The notes below the pieces were generated by a model. The model saw only the letters and a program-made list of their open reading frames with translations, was not told the DNA's origin and searched no databases. Positions 1-7,281 of a stretch of 12,587 nucleotides of DNA are shown here, piece by piece. Source of the DNA: Acetobacteraceae bacterium. Lineage in GTDB: Bacteria > Pseudomonadota > Alphaproteobacteria > Acetobacterales > Acetobacteraceae. Both the position numbers and the translations under genes were made by a program. Numbering within the stretch: the first letter of the stretch is position 1; every line of letters starts with the position of its first letter. The stretch spans positions 1-12,587 of the forward strand of contig PKWQ01000237.1 in assembly GCA_003133265.1 (NCBI GenBank), written 5' to 3'.

Positions 1-276
1 GGCACCGCCACCACATCGTGCGCGGAAAAACCGATTGAGCGGCAACGCGCGATCGCGGCGTTATCGTTCCTGTATCGTAACTTATTGCTCCAGGGCTTCT
101 GCCCATGCAGTCCAAGCCGCATGGCCGACGCTTCGCACATCATGGTGACGACGCTGGCACCGCTTCCAGTCAGCGTGAAACCGCTCTAGGCCACCCTCAA
201 CCCACCCCACCATCGCCCGCACCAGCATCCCCCACCCGCACACGGGTGGGGCCGCCCGATCACGCCGGATAAAAAA
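1..276. other. Stretch with no supported gene
   Basis: No gene can be supported here. A plus-strand frame is open from the left edge to a TAG at 187-189, and a minus-strand frame starting at an ATG at 143 is open to the left edge. Neither translation resembles a family I know, neither has a Shine-Dalgarno sequence, and both are cut by the window. Bases 60-95 are noticeably less GC-rich than the rest of the window. The stretch also holds a repeat-like segment at 159-189 and a hairpin at 230-251. Confidence 0.5.
230..251 (-). terminator. Hairpin downstream of acs, possible terminator
   Basis: A perfect 9-bp GC-rich stem (CCCCACCCG at 230-238, CGGGTGGGG at 243-251) closes a 4-base loop. It lies 25 bases beyond the acs stop codon in the direction of acs transcription. 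No T-run follows on the minus strand, so it is not a classical intrinsic terminator; it may instead be a 3'-end stabilising or Rho-assisted structure. Only the dyad is seen; the role is inferred. Confidence 0.35.
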
Positions 277-2226
<1,950 letters not shown>

Positions 2227-2270
2227 CCGTGTGTTCCTTCTTGAATTTCCATCCCAGACCAAGCGTAGAC

Positions 2271-2651
2271 TTACAGCCCGGCCTCCTCCGCCACCATGAC
2301 GCTGCGGTTTTCGTCGATGGTGACCGCCACGGCTTCCAGGGCATCGCCGTGGCATGGGCCGCGCACGCAGACGCCGTCGGCGATCCGGAACTCGGCCCCA
2401 TGCGTGGAGCAGACGATAAGCCGCCCGTCCGCCGAGAGGAAGCGGTCCGGCAGCCAGTCCAGCGAAATGCCGATATGGGGGCAGGCATTGACGTAGACGA
2501 AAGCCCGGTCCCCCTTGCGCACCGCGAACAGGCCGGCGGACCCGAGGGTGGCGGCCGGGAACCCCTTGGCGCCGCCGTCCGGAATATCGTCGAGCCGGCA
2601 GAGCGCGCGCAGCCCCGCTGGGATCAGATTGGGCGGGATCAGGGCGCCCAT
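2271..2651 (-). CDS. Rieske 2Fe-2S ferredoxin-like protein
   Basis: This is a small (126 aa) cytosolic protein made essentially of one Rieske domain. The cluster ligands are visible: C57-P-H59 in NACPHIG and C81-S-T-H84 in VCSTHGAEF, separated by 21 residues as expected for the CxH...CxxH pattern. Two more cysteines (C95, C100) follow. There is no signal peptide or membrane segment, so it resembles the soluble NirD or dioxygenase-ferredoxin group rather than cytochrome bc1 Rieske proteins. Its electron donor and acceptor cannot be told. The ATG at 2651 lies inside the end of the EVE gene (13-base overlap) with only a weak GGGCGG upstream, which points to translational coupling. An upstream in-frame ATG at 2813 gives only a low-complexity shadow. 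Its position between an EVE-domain gene and acs offers no obvious partner. Confidence 0.88.
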   Translation of the reverse strand: MGALIPPNLIPAGLRALCRLDDIPDGGAKGFPAATLGSAGLFAVRKGDRAFVYVNACPHIGISLDWLPDRFLSADGRLIVCSTHGAEFRIADGVCVRGPCHGDALEAVAVTIDENRSVMVAEEAGL

Positions 2652-3070
2652 CCGCCCATCCGGCAGATGCGATCCCAGTGCGCCTTGGACACCGGCGCCA
2701 CCGACAGCCGTGACAGCCGCACCAGGGCAAGATCGGCGAACGCCGGCTCCGCCTTGATCGCGGCCAGGGTCACCGGATGCGGCAGCTTCCCGACCGTCTT
2801 CATGTCGACGCACACCCAGTCCCCGGCCCTGGCCTTGGGATCGGGGGCCGTTGGGTCGGGATAGGCCTCCCGCGCCACCTCCACCACGCCGACGATCTCC
2901 TTGCCGACATTGGAGTGGTAGAAGAAGGCCCGGTCGCCCCGGCGCATCGCCTTCAGGTTGTTCTTGGCCATGTGGTTGCGCACCCCGGTCCAGGGCTCGG
3001 TGCCGTTCGCCACCTGCTGGTCCCAGCTGAAGGCATCGGGTTCGGACTTAACCAGCCAGTAATGCGTCAT
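2639..3070 (-). CDS. EVE domain-containing protein (PUA-like fold)
   Basis: The product is 143 aa and is nearly all EVE domain. The N-terminus HYWLVKSEPDAFSWDQ is the family signature. It is followed by the W-x-GVRNHMAKNNL segment, GDRAFFYHSN, and an aromatic-rich strand region. EVE belongs to the PUA/YTH-like fold and is thought to recognise modified bases in DNA or RNA; the human relative is THYN1. I placed the start at the ATG at 3070, giving MTHYWLVKSEP, which matches the usual family start. The ATG at 3085 adds five residues (MTWIK) and has no better ribosome site. The gene ends inside the Rieske start region (13-base overlap), so it heads the EVE-Rieske-acs unit. No restriction or modification genes are nearby that would suggest a defence role, so a housekeeping role is more likely. 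Confidence 0.88.
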   Translation of the reverse strand: MTHYWLVKSEPDAFSWDQQVANGTEPWTGVRNHMAKNNLKAMRRGDRAFFYHSNVGKEIVGVVEVAREAYPDPTAPDPKARAGDWVCVDMKTVGKLPHPVTLAAIKAEPAFADLALVRLSRLSVAPVSKAHWDRICRMGGWAP

Positions 3071-3168
3071 TTTGATCCAGGTCATTCCAACGGGTGCATG
3101 GCAACCTTACGTTAAAGCCATCATCGCACGCCTTCAAACCGGGCGCGCCTTACGCTAGAAGGTAGTTC
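3071..3168. promoter_or_regulatory. Divergent intergenic region, EVE/ccmC
   Basis: About 98 bases separate the divergent EVE operon and ccm operon, so promoters for both should lie here. I see no clear sigma-70 pair in either direction; the best minus-strand match (TTGAAG then TTTAAC) has a 15-base spacer and is weak. The supported element is AGAAGG at 3157-3162, a good ribosome binding site 6 bases before the ccmC GTG start. Confidence 0.5.
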
Positions 3169-3942
3169 GTGGACACTGTTCCGATCCCTGCCGCGCGCCG
3201 CGCGCCGGCCCGCAACCTGCATCGCTTCGCCAATCCCGGGCAATTCCTGCGGCTGTCGGGGGCGGTTCTGCCCTGGCTGATCGCCCTGGCGGTGGGCTTG
3301 ACCCTGGTCGGGCTGGGCGCCGGCCTGTTCCTGGCACCCGCCGACTGGCAGCAGGGCGACGCGGTGCGGATCATGTATGTCCATGTCCCCTCGGCCTGGC
3401 TCGCCTCCGGCGGCTACATGACGCTGGCGGCCTGCTCGGTGCTCTCGCTGGTCTGGCGCCATCCGCTCGCCGATCTGGCGGCGGTCGAGATCGGCCCGGT
3501 CGGCGCCGGCTTCACCGCGCTCTGCCTCGCCACCGGCAGCATCTGGGGCAAGCCGATGTGGGGCGCCTGGTGGGTGTGGGACGCGCGGCTGACCTCGGTG
3601 CTGGTGCTGTTCTTCCTCTATCTCGGCCACATCGCCCTGGTGCGCGCCTTCGACGAGCCCGAACGCGGCTACCGCGCCGGCGCGATCCTGGCGCTGATCG
3701 GGGTGGTGAACCTGCCGATCATCAAGTTCTCGGTCGATTGGTGGAACACGCTGCACCAGCCGGCCAGCATCGGCCTGACCGGCTCGCCGAGCATGCATAT
3801 CAGCATGCTGTGGCCGCTCGGCGTTTCCTCGCTCGGCTATACCTGCATCTTCGCCGCCATCGTCCTCGCCCGGCTGCGCGCCGCGGTGATGGAGCGGCGC
3901 ATCCGCGCCCTGTTGAGCGCGCGGGCGGAGGCACATCGATGA
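3169..3942 (+). CDS. ccmC: Cytochrome c maturation haem-handling protein CcmC
   Basis: CcmC is the inner-membrane haem-handling protein of System I. With CcmD it presents haem to CcmE. The product is 257 aa with about six membrane segments. The tryptophan-rich WWD motif is at about residues 125-142 (WGKPMWGAWWVWDARLT), flanked by the two conserved external histidines, H72 in YVHVPSAW and H196 in WWNTLHQP, which serve as haem ligands in the family. The start is GTG, chosen because AGAAGG lies 6 bases upstream and no ATG fits; the N-terminal 25 residues are basic, as expected for a cytosolic tail. The gene opens the operon and its stop overlaps the ccmD start (ATGA). The usual upstream partners ccmA and ccmB are absent: the neighbour is a divergent EVE operon. 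Confidence 0.96.
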   Translation: MDTVPIPAARRAPARNLHRFANPGQFLRLSGAVLPWLIALAVGLTLVGLGAGLFLAPADWQQGDAVRIMYVHVPSAWLASGGYMTLAACSVLSLVWRHPLADLAAVEIGPVGAGFTALCLATGSIWGKPMWGAWWVWDARLTSVLVLFFLYLGHIALVRAFDEPERGYRAGAILALIGVVNLPIIKFSVDWWNTLHQPASIGLTGSPSMHISMLWPLGVSSLGYTCIFAAIVLARLRAAVMERRIRALLSARAEAHR

Positions 3943-4079
3943 CCCACCTGCCCTATATCATCAGCGCCTACGGGCTTGGCGTGCTGGTCCCCATCGTATT
4001 CGCGGTCGACGCCTGGCTCCGGGCGCAGAGCGCAAAGCGGCGGCTCGCCGCCATTGACCCGAGGCAACATCGCCGATGA
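3939..4079 (+). CDS. ccmD: Haem exporter small protein CcmD
   Basis: This 46-residue membrane protein begins MTHLPYIISAYGLGVLV, has one hydrophobic helix (about 7-25), and ends in a basic cytosolic tail (WLRAQSAKRR). CcmD holds the CcmC-haem-CcmE complex together and is needed to release holo-CcmE. The identification rests on size, the typical Y-x-x-x-A-Y-G-x-G pattern and position between ccmC and ccmE. Both ends overlap the neighbours by ATGA, so translation is coupled on each side. Confidence 0.93.
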   Translation: MTHLPYIISAYGLGVLVPIVFAVDAWLRAQSAKRRLAAIDPRQHRR

Positions 4080-4579
4080 CCCGCAAACGCCGCCGTCTGT
4101 ACGTCCTGCTTGCCTGCGGTATCGGGCTTGGCACCGCCACCGGGCTGGCGCTGATGGCCTTCCGCGACACCGCCGAATTCTTCGTCTCGCCCTCCGAGAT
4201 CGCCACCAAGGCGCCGGCACCGGGACGGTCTTTCCGCCTGGGCGGGCTGGTGGAGGAAGGCAGCGTGGAACGCATCACCCAGAACGGCCGCCCGACCGCC
4301 AAATTCCGCGTCACCGATGGCGCGGGAACCGTCAGCGTGACCTATTCCGGCATCCTGCCCGACCTGTTCCGCGAGGGTCAGGGCGTGGTGACGCTGGGCA
4401 CGATGACAACGGACGGCAGTTTCCGCGCCTCCGAGGTGCTGGCCAAGCACGACGAGACCTACATGCCGAAGGAAGTGGCCGAGGCGCTGAAGAAGACCGG
4501 CCACTGGAACCCGGCCGACGGCAAGCCGCCGCCGGCATCCACCTGGAACACGCTCGCGCCGAAGAGCCCCGGCGGATGA
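4076..4579 (+). CDS. ccmE: Cytochrome c maturation haem chaperone CcmE
   Basis: CcmE binds haem covalently in the periplasm and passes it to the cytochrome c haem lyase. The product is 167 aa. It has a basic N-terminus, one membrane anchor (about residues 8-29), and a beta-barrel OB-fold domain (about 45-122). The haem-binding motif is KHDETYMP: H125 is the covalent attachment residue and Y129 the axial ligand, matching H130 and Y134 of the E. coli protein. The flexible C-terminal tail is rich in Pro and Gly. The start overlaps the ccmD stop (ATGA). In E. coli-type clusters ccmF follows; here a 9-codon ORF and then ccmG follow instead. Confidence 0.97.
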   Translation: MTRKRRRLYVLLACGIGLGTATGLALMAFRDTAEFFVSPSEIATKAPAPGRSFRLGGLVEEGSVERITQNGRPTAKFRVTDGAGTVSVTYSGILPDLFREGQGVVTLGTMTTDGSFRASEVLAKHDETYMPKEVAEALKKTGHWNPADGKPPPASTWNTLAPKSPGG

Positions 4580-4605
4580 TCTCGGGCGCCACGGACCAGC
4601 CGTGA
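4576..4605 (+). other. Nine-codon ORF bridging ccmE and ccmG (possible ccmF scar)
   Basis: An ATG overlapping the ccmE stop (ATGA, 4576-4579) opens a frame reading MISGATDQP and ends at a TGA that overlaps the GTG start of ccmG (GTGA, 4602-4605). The overlaps are the junctions expected for a full gene in a coupled operon, yet only nine codons lie between them. It may be a remnant of an in-frame ccmF deletion, a coupling device carrying ribosomes to the poorly preceded ccmG start, or chance. Only the reading frame is seen; there is no evidence that a peptide is made. Confidence 0.35.
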
Positions 4606-5159
4606 AACGGATCACCCGGCGTCTGGTGCTGCTCGGCCCGATCGGCGTGATCGCCGCCGGCGGGGTGGGGCTATGGGCCGGGTTCAACCGCATCCAGGAC
4701 AGCACGCCGGACGCGCACGGCATGGAGAGCGCGCTGATCGGCCGGCGGGTGCCCGGCTTCGCGCTGCCGGGACAGGGCACCGACCGGGGTTTCACCACCG
4801 CCGAGATGGAGACCACCGGCCGGCCGGTACTGCTGAATTTCTTCGCCTCCTGGTGCGCCCCCTGCGCGGCGGAAACGCCGGTGCTGATGGGGCTGCGCCA
4901 CGCTGGCGTGCCGATCTTCGGCATCGCCTTCAAGGACAAGCCGGACGCGACCGATGCCTTCCTGCGCCAGCACGGCGATCCCTACACGCGCATCGACCGC
5001 GACGAGTCCGGCGGCCTGGAAGACGCATTCGACCTCGACGGCGTGCCGGAGACCTACCTGATCGACAAGGCCGGCATCGTGCGCTGGCGCTGGGTCGGAC
5101 AACTCCGCCAGGACGTGGTGGACCGGACGCTCACGCCACTGTTGAAGCGCCTGGGATAA
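4602..5159 (+). CDS. ccmG: Thiol:disulfide interchange protein CcmG/DsbE
   Basis: CcmG is a membrane-tethered periplasmic thioredoxin-like reductant. It helps keep apocytochrome c CXXCH cysteines reduced for haem ligation and is itself reduced by CcdA or DsbD. The product is 185 aa. It has a basic N-terminus and one membrane anchor (about 8-27), then the TlpA/DsbE-type domain with FFASWCAPC (C85, C88) and the cis-proline loop GVPET (P149). The acidic residues and ID-RDESGG segment typical of CcmG are present. The GTG start is used because the next ATG is inside the mature domain at residue 41; the ribosome site is weak (GGA at 4593-4595), so coupling to the upstream frame is likely. The operon ends here: no ccmH or ccmI follows, and amtB lies convergent 23 bases away. 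Confidence 0.95.
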   Translation: MKRITRRLVLLGPIGVIAAGGVGLWAGFNRIQDSTPDAHGMESALIGRRVPGFALPGQGTDRGFTTAEMETTGRPVLLNFFASWCAPCAAETPVLMGLRHAGVPIFGIAFKDKPDATDAFLRQHGDPYTRIDRDESGGLEDAFDLDGVPETYLIDKAGIVRWRWVGQLRQDVVDRTLTPLLKRLG

Positions 5160-5161
5160 GA

Positions 5162-5177
5162 AGCGCCGGAAGGCGCT
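5162..5177. terminator. Possible bidirectional terminator between ccmG and amtB
   Basis: A perfect 6-bp stem, AGCGCC (5162-5167) and GGCGCT (5172-5177), closes a GGAA tetraloop, which is a stable GNRA loop when read on the plus strand. It occupies most of the 23 bases between the convergent ccmG and amtB stops. On the minus strand it is followed by TCTTATCC, a weak T-tract; on the plus strand no T-run follows. Position favours a shared transcription stop. Confidence 0.5.
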
Positions 5178-5182
5178 GGCGG

Positions 5183-6553
5183 TCAGAACACCTGCTCGCC
5201 GTGCAGGACGATATCCAGGCCCTCGCGCTCCTCGTCGGTGCTCACGCGCAGGCCGACCACGGCATCGACGATCTTCAGCAGCACGAAGGTAACGATGCCG
5301 GCGAAGGCGGCGGTGGCGCACACGCCGATCGCCTGCACCTTGAACAAAGCGAGGCCGCCGACATAGACGCCCTCGGGATGCGCCGCGGTCGCCGTGAACG
5401 GACCGTAGGCCAGGATGCCGGTCGCCAGGGTGCCGAAAATGCCGCCGATGCCATGCACGCCGAACGCGTCCAGGCTGTCGTCGTAGCCGAGCGCGTGCTT
5501 CAGGCTGGTCGCGGCCCAGAAGCACACCAGACCGGCGACAAGGCCGATGCCCAGCGCGGCGCCGGGCAGCACGAAGCCGGCCGCCGGGGTGATCGCCACC
5601 AACCCGGAGACGGCGCCGGAGATGGCGCCGAGAACCGAGGGCTTGCCCTTGAGCGCCCATTCCGCCGCCGCCCAGCTGAGTGTCGCCGCCGCCCCCGCCG
5701 CCTGGGTGGCGATGACCGCCATGCCGGCGCGCCCGCCCGCGCCCAGCGCCGAACCGGCGTTGAAGCCGAGCCAGCCGACCCAGAGCAGCGAGGCGCCGAT
5801 CACCGCATAGGCAAGGTTCCACGGCGCCATGTTGTCGTGGCCGTAACCGAGCCGCTTGCCCAGCACCAGCGCGCAGATCAGGCCGGAAACGCCGGAATTG
5901 ATCTCCACCACGGTGCCGCCGGCGAAGTCGGCGATGCCCATCGTGTTCAGCCAGCCATTGGCGCCCCAGACCCAGTGCGCGATCGGCGCGTAGACCGCCA
6001 GCGACCAGAGCGTGACGAACAGCATCAGCGCGGAGAACTTCATCCGATCCGCGAAGGCGCCGGCGACCACCGCCGGAGTGATGATGGCGAAGGCCATCTG
6101 GAACATCACGAATACGCTTTCGGGGATCGTCGTCGCGTTGGCGTTGGCGGTGCCGGCGCCGAGGGTGAACGGCTTGTCCCAGTTGTCCTCGATCCCCGCC
6201 AGGAAGATACGCGAGGCATCGCCGATCCAGGCGTTGCCGTCTCCGAACGCCAAGCTGTAGCCGGCGACGATCCACAGCACCGTGACCAGCGCGCACAGGC
6301 TGAAGGACTGCATCATGGTGGCGAGCACGTTCTTCTTGCGCACCATGCCGGCATAGAACAGCGCCAGCCCCGGGATGGTCATCAGCAGCACCAGCACGGT
6401 GCCGAGCAGCACCCAGGCGGTATCGCCGCTATCGACCTTCGGCGTTTCCGCCGCCAGCGCCGAATTGACAGGCAACAGGGCGGCGGACAGCAGGGTGGCG
6501 GCAAGGATGGACAGGAAACGGTGCATCGTCGCGGTCTTTCGCTGCGCGGTCAT
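5183..6553 (-). CDS. amtB: Ammonium transporter AmtB
   Basis: AmtB is a trimeric inner-membrane ammonium channel. The 456-aa product has a cleavable signal peptide (hydrophobic about 12-33, likely cut after SALA near 34) and then eleven membrane helices. Pore residues known from E. coli AmtB are visible: the twin histidines H193 (APIAHWVWG) and H367 (FGVHGIGG), and the phenylalanine gate residues F151 (FQMAF) and F264 (GFNAGSA). The DFAGGTVVEIN and GKPSVLGAISGAVSGLVAITP signatures are intact. The tail GLRVSTDEEREGLDIVLHGE is the conserved C-terminus that contacts PII proteins. I chose the ATG at 6553 because it overlaps the glnK stop (ATGA) and has GAGGAA (6559-6564) five bases upstream; the ATG at 6526 has no comparable site. 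It is co-transcribed with glnK. Confidence 0.97.
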   Translation of the reverse strand: MTAQRKTATMHRFLSILAATLLSAALLPVNSALAAETPKVDSGDTAWVLLGTVLVLLMTIPGLALFYAGMVRKKNVLATMMQSFSLCALVTVLWIVAGYSLAFGDGNAWIGDASRIFLAGIEDNWDKPFTLGAGTANANATTIPESVFVMFQMAFAIITPAVVAGAFADRMKFSALMLFVTLWSLAVYAPIAHWVWGANGWLNTMGIADFAGGTVVEINSGVSGLICALVLGKRLGYGHDNMAPWNLAYAVIGASLLWVGWLGFNAGSALGAGGRAGMAVIATQAAGAAATLSWAAAEWALKGKPSVLGAISGAVSGLVAITPAAGFVLPGAALGIGLVAGLVCFWAATSLKHALGYDDSLDAFGVHGIGGIFGTLATGILAYGPFTATAAHPEGVYVGGLALFKVQAIGVCATAAFAGIVTFVLLKIVDAVVGLRVSTDEEREGLDIVLHGEQVF

Positions 6554-6888
6554 AGTGCTTCCTCGTCAAGCTCGCCGGTGCGGATGCGTACCGCACGCTC
6601 GACGTCGTAGATGAAGATCTTGCCGTCGCCGATCTTGCCGGTGCGCGCGGTGGCGGCGATCGCCTCCACCACCTGATCGGTCAGGCTGTCGGGCACCACC
6701 AGTTCGATCTTCAGCTTGGGCAGGAAGCTCACATGGTATTCGGCGCCACGGTAGATCTCGGTCTGCCCCTTCTGCCGGCCGAAGCCCTTCACTTCCGAGA
6801 CGGTCAGCCCCTGGGCCCCGAGCCGGGTGAGTGCCTCGCGCACTTCATCGAGCTTGAACGGCTTGATGACGGCCACGATCATCTTCAT
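6550..6888 (-). CDS. glnK: PII nitrogen regulatory protein (GlnK-type)
   Basis: This is a 112-aa PII signal protein that senses ATP/ADP and 2-oxoglutarate and blocks AmtB when nitrogen is ample. The start MKMIVAVIKPFKLDEVREAL is typical. The T-loop includes Y51 (RGAEYHVSFLPK), the tyrosine uridylylated by GlnD, and the second signature TGKIGDGKIFI is at 83-93. The ATG at 6888 is the natural start; AGGGAG lies about 11 bases upstream, slightly far. A longer in-frame extension to 7032 is not protein-like and covers the promoter region. The coupled amtB gene supports the name glnK rather than glnB. Control by NtrC and sigma-54 is inferred from upstream elements annotated separately. Confidence 0.95.
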   Translation of the reverse strand: MKMIVAVIKPFKLDEVREALTRLGAQGLTVSEVKGFGRQKGQTEIYRGAEYHVSFLPKLKIELVVPDSLTDQVVEAIAATARTGKIGDGKIFIYDVERAVRIRTGELDEEAL

Positions 6889-6917
6889 GTGTTGCGAATC
6901 TCCCTCGCGTGTCGTTC

Positions 6918-6932
6918 CGCCCGAAACGGGCG
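6918..6932 (-). other. Hairpin in glnK leader
   Basis: CGCCCG (6918-6923) and CGGGCG (6927-6932) form a perfect 6-bp stem around a 3-base loop. It lies 29 bases upstream of the glnK ATG, just ahead of the ribosome binding site, and would be within the glnK mRNA leader if transcription starts at the sigma-54-like element. It could stabilise the transcript or affect ribosome access; function is not shown. Confidence 0.4.
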
Positions 6933-7028
6933 AGGCGACGTGTCGCGCGGTATCGTCTTCAAGAACCATGCCGCGCCCGACGGTCCGGCGCGGGGTGTCG
7001 CAGCCCAGCATTGCCGCCACTGTGGCGC

Positions 7029-7042
7029 GCAAATGGGCAGCC
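7029..7042 (-). promoter_or_regulatory. Sigma-54-like promoter for glnK-amtB
   Basis: Read on the minus strand, this is GG-N10-GC (GGCTGCCCATTTGC), the invariant spacing of sigma-54 promoters, with a full TTGC at the -12 element and a degenerate -24 element (GG kept, CAC not). It points at glnK with a predicted start near 7017 and a leader of about 129 bases. glnK-amtB operons are commonly sigma-54 dependent, and two NtrC-like dyads lie upstream at suitable distance. The match is partial, so this is a candidate. Confidence 0.45.
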
Positions 7043-7067
7043 CCGGTTGCTCGTCACCGATGCAATC

Positions 7068-7084
7068 GGCGTCAAAATGACGCC
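7068..7084. promoter_or_regulatory. 17-bp dyad, candidate NtrC site (proximal)
   Basis: GGCGTCAAAATGACGCC is a perfect 7-3-7 inverted repeat. Its overall 17-bp size and GC-N11-GC ends match the geometry of NtrC sites (consensus TGCACY-N5-GGTGCA), although inner bases differ. Its centre is about 59 bases upstream of the predicted glnK start and 35 bp from the second dyad, close to three helical turns. Confidence 0.4.
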
Positions 7085-7102
7085 AACCCGACAGGACCGC
7101 CC

Positions 7103-7119
7103 TGCCCAATTTTTGGGCA
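7103..7119. promoter_or_regulatory. 17-bp dyad, candidate NtrC site (distal)
   Basis: TGCCCAATTTTTGGGCA is a perfect inverted repeat with TGC-N11-GCA ends, the outer bases of the NtrC consensus (TGCACY-N5-GGTGCA). Its centre is about 94 bases upstream of the predicted sigma-54 start, within the normal enhancer range. A different repressor using a 17-bp operator, perhaps for the divergent MFS gene, is the main alternative. Confidence 0.45.
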
Positions 7120-7139
7120 CGCGGATGGGGCGGGTATTT

Positions 7140-7169
7140 ATGCGCCCGCTGTTCATGCGCCCGCTGTTC
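7140..7169. repeat. Tandem 15-bp direct repeat
   Basis: ATGCGCCCGCTGTTC occurs twice back to back (7140-7154 and 7155-7169), and a third copy begins at 7170 with ATGCGCC before diverging. It sits between the dyads and the MFS gene. It may be a slippage duplication or a doubled protein-binding site. Confidence 0.8.
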
Positions 7170-7281
7170 ATGCGCCGGGCGATGGGCAGCCAACCGCCGC
7201 TTTACCCAGCGCGGCCGGCGGCGGCAGGATGACGCTCCAAGCCGGTATCCAGCCGGCGGCCCGACGAGGACGTCCAGACCT

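Larger units (their letters stand above)
6889..7281. other. Intergenic regulatory region, glnK / MFS
   Basis: This 393-base stretch between the divergent glnK-amtB operon and the MFS gene has no convincing gene; overlapping short frames on both strands are low-complexity shadows. It holds, from the glnK side: a leader hairpin (6918-6932), a sigma-54-like element (7029-7042), two 17-bp perfect dyads (7068-7084 and 7103-7119), and a 15-bp tandem duplication (7140-7169). Bases 7177-7265 presumably contain the MFS promoter, but I see no clear match. Confidence 0.7.

Noticed and set aside
1..189. Open plus-strand frame from the left edge to TAG at 187, and an open minus-strand frame from 143 to the edge
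   Set aside because: Both are short, cut by the window, mutually exclusive, and show no family resemblance or ribosome site.
2227..2730. 168-residue N-terminal extension of acs
   Set aside because: It is in frame but Arg/Gly/Pro-rich, covers the well-supported Rieske and EVE genes, and the ATG at 2226 has its own strong ribosome site.
2639..3070. EVE-domain gene as part of a defence island
   Set aside because: EVE domains occur in defence contexts, but the neighbours here are metabolic and cytochrome genes with no nuclease, methylase or mobile element.
4673..6610. 645-residue plus-strand frame across ccmG and amtB
   Set aside because: Composition is Arg/His/Ala/Gly-rich and it is antisense to amtB, which has full conserved motifs.
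6889..7032. N-terminal extension of GlnK
   Set aside because: PII proteins start at MKxIxAxIKPFKL; the extension would cover the leader and promoter and is not conserved in style.
7114..7130. Plus-strand GGCACG as a sigma-54 -24 element toward the MFS gene
   Set aside because: At the required spacing the -12 dinucleotide is GG rather than GC, so the invariant pair is lost.
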